This document shows positions 60,756-64,000 of a stretch of 64,000 nucleotides of DNA, in pieces; position 1 is the first letter of the stretch, and every line of letters begins with the position of its first letter. Source of the DNA: Candidatus Omnitrophota bacterium. Its GTDB lineage: Bacteria > Hinthialibacterota > Hinthialibacteria > Hinthialibacterales > Hinthialibacteraceae. A program made the translations under genes and the position numbers. The stretch lies in assembly GCA_013177805.1 (NCBI GenBank), contig JABLXU010000014.1, forward strand, positions 1 to 64,000. The letters are read 5' to 3'. The notes under the pieces were generated by a model. The model worked only from the letters and a program-made list of their open reading frames with translations. It searched no databases and was not told where the DNA came from.

Positions 60756-61745
60756 ATGAGGATTGCGATTGACGCCATGGGAGGCGACCGGGCGCCGAAC
60801 GATGTCATTGCCGGCGTGCGGCTCTTCCTGGCCGAGAAACCCGACGCGGAAATTCTGTTGGTCGGCCAGCGCGAAAAACTGGAGGATTCCTGCGCGGATC
60901 TTCCCGTCCAACTGGTGGATGCGCCCAGCGTTGTGGGGATGAACGAATCCCCCTCCAGCGCGGTCAAGTATTTGCGGGATTCCTCGATTGCCGTAGCCAC
61001 CCAATTGGTGAAAGAGAAAAAGGCGGACGCCCTGCTCTCCATGGGGAATTCGGGAGCGGCCGTCGCCTTCGCTTTGTTCACCCTGGGGCGGATGCCGCAT
61101 ATCACCAAGCCCGCCATTGTCGCGCCCATGCCCACCCTGGAAGGGTACACCCTCTTGTTGGATGTGGGCGCGACCGTCGATTGCCGGCCGGTCCATCTCC
61201 TGAATTTCGCGATCATGGGCTCGCTTTACAGCCAGTTGGCTTTCAATGTCACTCATCCCAAGGTCGGACTGCTTTCCATCGGTGAAGAAAAGAGCAAAGG
61301 CAATGAATTGACCCAGGAAACCTGGAAACTCTTGGAAAAGGCTCCGCTCAATTTCATTGGCAACGTGGAAGGCGTCGATATCATGCGCGGCTCGGCGGAC
61401 GTCATCGTCTGCGATGGCTTCGTGGGAAACGTAATCCTCAAGTTCGGCGAAGGGCTGGTGGAGATGTTTTCCCGCGCCTTGAAACTGGAGACCGATCACG
61501 TGCTAGGGGCGGACTTCGATTCCGCCCACCGCATCCAGTTCTTCCGTGAAACGATGAAACGGGTAGACTATACCGCTTACGGAGGAGCGTTGCTGCTCGG
61601 GGTGAATGGGCATTGCTTGATCGGCCATGGCCGTTCCGGTCCCCAGGCGATTGCCAATGGCATCCGCGCCGCTCAAACCGCCGCGGCCAAATGTCCCGTG
61701 GATGCTATCCGGCAAGCGATCGAAGCCAGCTGCGTGCTTGCATAA
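60756..61745 (+). CDS. plsX: Phosphate acyltransferase PlsX
   Basis: PlsX converts acyl-ACP to acyl-phosphate, the acyl donor for PlsY in phospholipid synthesis. The 329-residue protein begins MRIAIDAMGGDRAPNDVIAG and has KKADALLSMGNSGAAVAFALF, LLDVGATVDCRP, GLLSIGEEKSKGNELTQET and VIVCDGFVGNVILK, all family marks. ATG 60756 is chosen; the open frame extends back into rpmF. The next gene, fabH, begins 21 bases after its stop. Confidence 0.96.
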   Translation: MRIAIDAMGGDRAPNDVIAGVRLFLAEKPDAEILLVGQREKLEDSCADLPVQLVDAPSVVGMNESPSSAVKYLRDSSIAVATQLVKEKKADALLSMGNSGAAVAFALFTLGRMPHITKPAIVAPMPTLEGYTLLLDVGATVDCRPVHLLNFAIMGSLYSQLAFNVTHPKVGLLSIGEEKSKGNELTQETWKLLEKAPLNFIGNVEGVDIMRGSADVIVCDGFVGNVILKFGEGLVEMFSRALKLETDHVLGADFDSAHRIQFFRETMKRVDYTAYGGALLLGVNGHCLIGHGRSGPQAIANGIRAAQTAAAKCPVDAIRQAIEASCVLA

Positions 61746-61765
61746 TGACAACGTGAGGTAATTGG

Positions 61766-62743
61766 GTGGTTCGAGCTTATATTGTCTCCACCGGCATGGC
61801 GGTTCCGGATCGCGTGTTGACCAATCACGATCTGGAAAAAATAGTGGACACGTCTGACGCCTGGATCCGGGAGCGCACCGGCATGGCCGAACGCCATGTC
61901 TCCGATGAAAACACTGCCGCATCGGATCTGGCCCTGCCTGCTTCGAGGGATGCCTTGCGGGCAGCCGGAATTTCCCCGGACGATTTGGACGCCATCCTGG
62001 TCGCGACCATCTCCGGCGATTACGTGTTTCCCGCCACCGCGTGTGTGCTGCAGCACAAATTGGGCGCGTCCCATGCCATGGCGTTCGACCTCTCCGCGGC
62101 CTGCACGGGGTACATTTATGGTCTTTCCGTGGCCCAGGCCTATATCGAATCCGGCCGGTACAAGAACATCCTCCTGGTCGGCGTGGATATGCTCACCAAA
62201 GTCGTGGATTGGACCGACCGCAACACGTGCGTGCTTTTCGGAGACGGGGCCGGCGCCACCGTGATCCAACCCCGCGAGCGGGGTGGCGTCCTCGATACAG
62301 TCCTGGGATCGGACGGATCCGCCGCCGAATTGTTGTATCAGCCGTGCGGGGGGACGCGCGTTCCCATCAGCCATGAGGCCATCGACCGGAAAAAACACTT
62401 CCTCTACATGAATGGACGGGAAATTTACAAATACGCCGTGCGGGAAATGGTGCAAAGTTGCCACGAGGTCCTCAAACGGTGCGGTAAGACCATCGAGGAT
62501 GTCCGGTTAATTATTCCCCACCAAGCCAACAACCGCATTTTGGAAGCGGTGGCTCAACGGCTGGGTGTGTCCATGGACCGCCTGTTCATCAATATTGAAA
62601 AATACGCCAACACTTCCGCCGCCACCGTGCCCATCGCTTTGCACGAAGCCTTGCAGCAGGGCCGGTTGCATGAAGGCGATCTGGCTCTATTGGTTTCGTT
62701 CGGGGGCGGCTTGACCTGGGGCGCCAGCCTGGTCCAATTTTAA
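61766..62743 (+). CDS. fabH: 3-oxoacyl-ACP synthase III
   Basis: FabH starts fatty-acid synthesis by condensing an acyl-CoA with malonyl-ACP. The 325-residue thiolase-fold protein has TSDAWIRERTGMAERH, DLSAACTGYIYGLSVA with catalytic Cys 113, IIPHQANNRI (His near 251) and EKYANTSAATVPIAL (Asn near 282), completing the Cys-His-Asn triad. The start codon is GTG at 61766 with GAGGT about seven bases upstream. It is in the rpmF-plsX-fabHDG operon, 123 bases before the fabD start. Confidence 0.96.
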   Translation: MVRAYIVSTGMAVPDRVLTNHDLEKIVDTSDAWIRERTGMAERHVSDENTAASDLALPASRDALRAAGISPDDLDAILVATISGDYVFPATACVLQHKLGASHAMAFDLSAACTGYIYGLSVAQAYIESGRYKNILLVGVDMLTKVVDWTDRNTCVLFGDGAGATVIQPRERGGVLDTVLGSDGSAAELLYQPCGGTRVPISHEAIDRKKHFLYMNGREIYKYAVREMVQSCHEVLKRCGKTIEDVRLIIPHQANNRILEAVAQRLGVSMDRLFINIEKYANTSAATVPIALHEALQQGRLHEGDLALLVSFGGGLTWGASLVQF

Positions 62744-62865
62744 GAAAGGAAGAATTGGTCATCCCGTGTCCGGCGTTCCGGTGGGATTTCGAGACGCATC
62801 GGTACCTCCGGACAGACCCAGCAATTATCTACGGGATCACAACTCGGAAACCGAGCATCACGCGC

Positions 62866-63801
62866 ATGAACAAGAAAATCGCCTTTTTGTTCCCCGGTCA
62901 GGGATCGCAACACGAAGGGATGGGATTGGATTTCGTAGAAGCCTCGGCGGCGGCACGCGAGCGTTACGGCCAGGCGGAGGAGATCCTAGGACGGCCGCTT
63001 CTCGATCTCTCCCGGCCGGAACGGAATCAAGAACTAAACCTGACCCTGCACACCCAGCCAGCCTTGTACACGCTGAGTTGCGTCATCGCGGAATTCTTAC
63101 AAATGGCGGGGATCGAACCGGCCGCCACGGCCGGTCATAGCGCGGGCGAGTTCGCGGCGCTGACAACCGCGGGCGCTTGGACGTTTGAAACCGGCTTACG
63201 GGTGATCGCTGTCCGGGCGCGGTTAATGCACGAGGAATCTACGGCCGGCACGATGGCCGCGGTTCCAGGCCTGGATCCCGGACGGATCGCTGAACTCTGC
63301 GAATCTTGGACCCATGGCTTGGTCCGGGTGGCCAACTACAATTCGCCCAAGCAGACGGTGATCACCGGCGAAGTGGAAGCCGTCCAGGCGTTTTCGGCTA
63401 TGTTGAAAGACCACGGCGCGCGCCGGGTGATTCCGCTCAACGTGAGTGGCGCGTTTCATTCGCCCTTGATGAAAAAGGCGCAAGAGAAGTTCGCCGCGTT
63501 CATGGAAAACATCGAGATTCACCCGCCCCGGATTCCCTGGATATCCAACCATACAGGAGATCCGGTGTTCGAGGCGGATGAAATCCGGCGGCACTTGGTA
63601 GCTCAACTCTGCGGGCCGGTGTATTGGACCCAGACCATGGATTGGATTGCCGCCCATTGCGACGCGGCCATCGAGGCCGGCCCGGGCAAAGTCCTCAAAG
63701 GCCTGGCGAAAGCGTGTCACGAGGAGTTGCCTTGTTTCAACGCCGGCACTGTGGAAATCCTGAAGGAATCCATCGCGCAAACCTTGCCTGCGTGTGTGTG
63801 A
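62866..63801 (+). CDS. fabD: Malonyl-CoA:ACP transacylase
   Basis: FabD loads malonyl groups onto acyl carrier protein. The 311-residue protein has AFLFPGQGSQHEGMG at the N-terminus, the nucleophile motif GHSAGEFAALTTAGA (Ser 91), the His of NVSGAFHSPLM and VANYNSPKQTVITGE. ATG 62866 (MNKKIAFLFPGQGSQ) is clearly the family start; the open frame reaches back to 62755, almost to the end of fabH. The ribosome site is weak, which may mean translational coupling or a missed signal. Confidence 0.95.
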   Translation: MNKKIAFLFPGQGSQHEGMGLDFVEASAAARERYGQAEEILGRPLLDLSRPERNQELNLTLHTQPALYTLSCVIAEFLQMAGIEPAATAGHSAGEFAALTTAGAWTFETGLRVIAVRARLMHEESTAGTMAAVPGLDPGRIAELCESWTHGLVRVANYNSPKQTVITGEVEAVQAFSAMLKDHGARRVIPLNVSGAFHSPLMKKAQEKFAAFMENIEIHPPRIPWISNHTGDPVFEADEIRRHLVAQLCGPVYWTQTMDWIAAHCDAAIEAGPGKVLKGLAKACHEELPCFNAGTVEILKESIAQTLPACV

Positions 63802-63835
63802 ATCCGTTGGAAACCGGGAGGGAAGAGGAGGCAAC

Positions 63836-64000
63836 ATGGCATTTGAATTGACTGATCAAGTCGCGTTGATCACCGGCGGATCCCGGGGAATAGGCTTCTC
63901 TACGGCCGAATTTCTGGGATCGCGGGGCGCGAAATTGTTTTTAGTCGACGTGGATGAGGAGGGACTGCGGCAAGCGGCCAACGTTTTAAACGGGCGGAAT
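63836..64000 (+). CDS. fabG: 3-oxoacyl-ACP reductase (partial, runs off right edge)
   Basis: The first 55 codons of a short-chain dehydrogenase/reductase, cut by the window end. MAFELTDQVALITGGSRGIGFSTAEFLGSRGAKLF carries the NADPH-binding TGxxxGxG motif, and LVDVDEEGL follows. The fatty-acid reductase identity rests on the operon order fabH-fabD-fabG. GGAGG lies five bases before ATG. Confidence 0.88.
   Translation, partial: MAFELTDQVALITGGSRGIGFSTAEFLGSRGAKLFLVDVDEEGLRQAANVLNGRN

Overview
The window is a gene-dense bacterial chromosome segment with moderate GC, about 60 genes, and no rRNA, tRNA, transposase or CRISPR array that I could recognise. A NlpD-like lipoprotein points to a diderm cell. 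A Bacillus-type three-gene succinate dehydrogenase (sdhCAB) points to menaquinone-linked respiration. Long Thr-Pro linkers with a dockerin-like domain, an LTD/CotH/beta-helix surface protein and a membrane VWA protein with an amidotransferase-like region suggest an uncultivated lineage near the PVC/FCB groups (Planctomycetes, Hydrogenedentota, Sumerlaeota and Omnitrophota are the sort of groups I mean). That placement is inference from gene style, not phylogeny.

Region by region. 1-3.9 kb: the end of a VWA protein, then a three-gene operon of an ECF sigma factor, a one-helix protein in the anti-sigma position and a Gly-rich exported coiled-coil protein. 3.9-6.4 kb: a GT87-like glycosyltransferase, folK and an intergenic region that may encode a structured RNA. 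6.5-15.6 kb: the translation and RNA cluster nusA-infB-ylxP-rbfA-truB-rpsO-pnp, without rimP. 15.7-20 kb: an orphan rplU, a coiled-coil protein, a PilZ protein, a catalytically degenerate NlpD-like factor and a methyltransferase. 20.2-31 kb: sugar genes (nagB, a RhaI-type rhamnose isomerase, nagA), two GT-C membrane proteins (one frameshifted) and sdhCAB. 31.1-34.6 kb: an exported protein with three Cys repeats behind a perfect inverted repeat, an aminotransferase and trpS. 34.8-45.6 kb: a two-domain PPK2, then phoH-pgpH-ybeY-CNNM/CorC, a DUF502 protein and two glycosyltransferases. 45.7-57 kb is the accessory part: a secreted propeller-like protein overlapping an MFS transporter, a dockerin-only protein, a PD-(D/E)XK nuclease-like protein, dusB, an esterase and a 1274-residue LTD/CotH/beta-helix protein. 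57-64 kb: aroF, a cysteine desulfurase, rsmD, coaD and the conserved rpmF-plsX-fabH-fabD-fabG run.

The housekeeping blocks have near-canonical order and need little comment. The best candidates for something new are the triple C-x22-CC-x2-C exported protein with its inverted repeat, the promoter that fires directly into a terminator-like hairpin ahead of nusA, the GC-rich segment upstream of it, and the exported ECF-operon protein. Start codons were moved inward from the longest reading frame where a ribosome binding site or the family's usual N-terminus favoured it. Those choices are stated in each entry.
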